NCBI RefSeq assembly: GCF_000968375.1 | Contig: NZ_CP009933.1 | Coordinates: 3,844,001 to 3,908,000, forward strand | Source of the DNA: Clostridium scatologenes | Lineage (GTDB): Bacteria > Bacillota > Clostridia > Clostridiales > Clostridiaceae | Direction: 5' to 3' | DNA length: 64,000 nt | In this document: positions 62,126-64,000 of the stretch, in pieces | Position numbering within the stretch: the stretch's first letter is position 1 | How the letters are laid out: each line of letters starts with the position of its first letter | Made by a program: the position numbers and the translations under genes | The notes under the pieces: generated by a model | Seen by the model: the letters and a program-made list of their open reading frames with translations, nothing else | What the model was told of the DNA's origin: nothing | The model's database searches: none

Positions 62126-62177
62126 ACCAATGATGTCTTTTCACACCAGTGATGTACTTTTGAATCAATGATACTTA
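62126..62177. repeat. Imperfect ~20-bp tandem repeat
   Basis: Three copies with CACCAATGATGT, CACCAGTGATGT and ATCAATGATACT cores, just upstream of the cvfB gene end. No coding sense visible. Confidence 0.4.
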
Positions 62178-62193
62178 TTAAGTTATCCAACTA

Positions 62194-63063
62194 TTACTTC
62201 AGTCTTGTTCCATTCTCATCTTGCTCTATAATTCCCTGCTTCATAAGTCCTCCTAATGCATTTTTAAAATAATTCTTACTCTCATGAAATACTTTTCTTA
62301 TATCTTCTGGAGAGCTTTTATCATTAAAAGGCATACTTCCATTGTGTTTCTTAAGATATTGAATTATACTTTCCTGAAGCTCAGTTCTTTCATCCTCAGC
62401 TCTTTTTCTTGGTGTAAGACCTATTTTCCCATCCTCATATATTTTTTTAACCCTAAGTTTTAACTCATATCCTTCTTTTAAATCTATAAAATATTCATTT
62501 TTAAGGATTACACCTCTATATTTTTTATCTACAGCTATCATAGCACTTCTATTGGTTTGAAAACCATATATAATCCCTGTAACCTCATCCCCTACTCTAT
62601 ATTTACCATTTAAAATCTCATCTGTTTCTTCAACATTTAAATTTTCTAGGTATTTATCTATATCTGTAGTAGCCGCAATTCTATTTGTTTTGTCTAAATA
62701 TATATAAAACAAATAATAGCTACCTATTTCCAATCTATAAACTTGTTCTTTCATTGGAACAAAAATATCTCTTTCCATTCCAAAATCTATGAAACTTCCT
62801 ATTTTAGTTTTAGACACTACTTTAAGGTATGCAATTTCTCCAACTTTAGCTATAGGCTCTTTTAAAGTAGCTATAATTCTATCTTTAGAATCCCTGTATA
62901 TAAAAGCATTAACTTCATCACCTATGGAAATTTCTTTCTCTAACGCACTTTTATTAGGCAAAAGTATATCATCACTAGTATTTCCTGTACCTGCATCTAA
63001 ATAATACCCAAAATCTGCTTTTCTAACAACCTTTAAGACATTAAACTCTCCTATGTTTATCAC
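62194..63063 (-). CDS. cvfB: S1-domain RNA-binding protein CvfB
   Basis: 289-residue RNA-binding regulator (CvfB/YitL family) of three S1-like domains and a C-terminal winged helix. Visible: NVLKVVRKADFGYYLDAG (first S1), LKVVSKTKIGSFIDFGMERDIFVP (second), GKIGLTPRKRAED (third), and a C-terminal helix region SKNYFKNALGGLMKQGIIEQ. Start is GTG after GGGAG. The role is RNA turnover or virulence-type regulation in relatives; here only the family is inferred. Confidence 0.88.
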   Translation of the reverse strand: MINIGEFNVLKVVRKADFGYYLDAGTGNTSDDILLPNKSALEKEISIGDEVNAFIYRDSKDRIIATLKEPIAKVGEIAYLKVVSKTKIGSFIDFGMERDIFVPMKEQVYRLEIGSYYLFYIYLDKTNRIAATTDIDKYLENLNVEETDEILNGKYRVGDEVTGIIYGFQTNRSAMIAVDKKYRGVILKNEYFIDLKEGYELKLRVKKIYEDGKIGLTPRKRAEDERTELQESIIQYLKKHNGSMPFNDKSSPEDIRKVFHESKNYFKNALGGLMKQGIIEQDENGTRLK

Positions 63064-63154
63064 TTAACTTCAACTCCCTATATGAATAGATATAATAACT
63101 TAATCTAATCTATTATATCCTATTAGTTAAATAGTTACTATCATTTAATTAGCA

Positions 63155-64000
63155 TTATATAGAATTTTTTCTGAGCACCTTATCTTGTATTTTCCTTCCA
63201 ATTTCAATTAACTTATCTTTAACTAATATCTTTTCTCTCCATCTTTTAGGTATGTCATCAATTCCATAATAAACTCCTGCTAATCCTCCTGCTATTGCCC
63301 CAATAGTATCTGGATCTCCATAAATATTTGCCGCCTCGCAAATAGCATCTTCTGAATTACTATTATTTATAAAACACCACAAAGCACATTGTAATGTGTC
63401 AATCACATATCCAGAAGGATTCAATTCTATTTTTTTAGTAGACATTATATCTTCATAATCTTGATATTTTAAAGTTTCTTCTTCTATAACCTTTAGCTTT
63501 TCCTCACCATTTAAATATCTATAAATTATTGTATTATACAATTCACAGGCTTCAGCTGCTTTTTCATCATAATGAGTAAGCATAGACTGTTCTCTGCTTA
63601 TTTTTATTATTTTTTTCAAATCATCATAATAAAGAGCTACAGGAATACACCTCATTAAAGTTCCATTCCCTGCTGAATGTTGATTTAGATGTTTATGTGC
63701 ATAAGAAGCTGCCTTTTTCCAACTATTGTATTTTTTATATCCTTCCATTGCAAGTTTTACAGTGTTTCCAACATCCTTAGGATCAGTATCATACCAACTA
63801 ATAAAGTTTTTTCCTATACATTTTATCGGATCTTTAGGATTTTCTAATATGCCTTCAGCTACTGCAATAGTCATCATAGTATCATCTGTAACCTCTCCAG
63901 GCTTTAAGTTCCAAACACCCCCACCAATTATTTCTTTCAAATATCCATATTCTTCTTTACCTTCCTTTTTAGAAAGAAACTCTAATGTTCCACCTAGTGC
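63155..64000 (-). CDS. ADP-ribosylglycohydrolase family protein, 5' end beyond window
   Basis: Removes ADP-ribose from modified proteins or other molecules. The visible 281 residues start inside the gene (ALGGTLEF is typical of the N-terminal DALGAPVEF motif) and continue to a stop at 63155. Metal-binding acidic residues appear in EVTDDTMMTIAVAEG and YGDPDTIGAIAGGLAGVYYG. About the first 15 residues are off the right edge. Substrate unknown. Confidence 0.88.
   Translation of the reverse strand, partial: ALGGTLEFLSKKEGKEEYGYLKEIIGGGVWNLKPGEVTDDTMMTIAVAEGILENPKDPIKCIGKNFISWYDTDPKDVGNTVKLAMEGYKKYNSWKKAASYAHKHLNQHSAGNGTLMRCIPVALYYDDLKKIIKISREQSMLTHYDEKAAEACELYNTIIYRYLNGEEKLKVIEEETLKYQDYEDIMSTKKIELNPSGYVIDTLQCALWCFINNSNSEDAICEAANIYGDPDTIGAIAGGLAGVYYGIDDIPKRWREKILVKDKLIEIGRKIQDKVLRKNSI

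Noticed and set aside
1..64000. CRISPR arrays, tRNA or rRNA genes, prophage or insertion-sequence transposases
   Set aside because: I saw no regularly spaced repeats, no cloverleaf with tRNA hallmarks and no transposase or phage proteins among the genes.

Overview
The window is strongly AT-rich DNA from a spore-forming Clostridium (sensu stricto type). It carries an alpha/beta-type small acid-soluble spore protein gene, typical AGGAGG ribosome sites, frequent TTG starts, AraR-type sugar control, and a 4-hydroxybutyrate pathway whose enzymes resemble those I recall from C. kluyveri and C. aminobutyricum. I cannot name the species from sequence alone. Almost all genes lie on the minus strand; exceptions are araR, a secreted-protein/ABC/two-component block at 16.7-21.7 kb, and two small genes near 57 kb.

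Region 1 (1-7.3 kb) is an L-arabinose regulon: araA, araD, a sugar/proton symporter, a FGGY ribulokinase (araK type) and the repressor gene araR. About ten TACGTA-centred AraR boxes lie in its intergenic DNA. Two promoters (araD and araK) have the same layout: an AraR box inside the 17-bp spacer and a second box exactly 32 bp upstream. Region 2 (7.3-26 kb) is mostly housekeeping: surE, an addB with no addA beside it, a NodB-type deacetylase, a heterodimeric ABC exporter, a secreted protein followed by an ABC-2 transporter and a two-component system, and a pair of sugar-nucleotide/glycosyltransferase genes.

Region 3 (26-50 kb) is the most interesting. It holds a GABA permease candidate and GABA transaminase, two sigma-54-dependent PAS/AAA+ activators, a carboxylate CoA-transferase (cat1), CoA-acylating succinate semialdehyde dehydrogenase (sucD), 4-hydroxybutyrate dehydrogenase (4hbD), 4-hydroxybutyrate CoA-transferase (cat2), and two identical copies of 4-hydroxybutyryl-CoA dehydratase (abfD). 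Together these can bring either GABA or succinate through succinate semialdehyde and 4-hydroxybutyrate to crotonyl-CoA. I can read -24/-12 (GG-N10-GC) promoters upstream of gabT, of both abfD copies and of a tightly overlapping ACP / acyl-AMP ligase / LuxE-like / LuxC-like operon. The last is an apparent acid-to-aldehyde reducing system, seemingly tied to the same sigma-54 regulon; it is my best candidate for an undescribed system. The duplicated abfD block is about 1,595 bp and includes its promoter; one copy leads into a NifU-like protein and a small Cys-rich protein, the other into the cat2-sucD-4hbD operon.

Region 4 (50.5-64 kb) is cell-surface and housekeeping: a glycerophosphodiesterase, a FlxA-like protein with a 9-bp tandem repeat, a two-component system, galU with a GtrA/GT2 pair, a SASP gene, yaaR, a secreted coiled-coil/3D-domain protein, glutamine-dependent NAD synthetase, a secreted metallo-beta-lactamase-fold protein, cvfB, and an ADP-ribosylglycohydrolase gene cut by the right edge.
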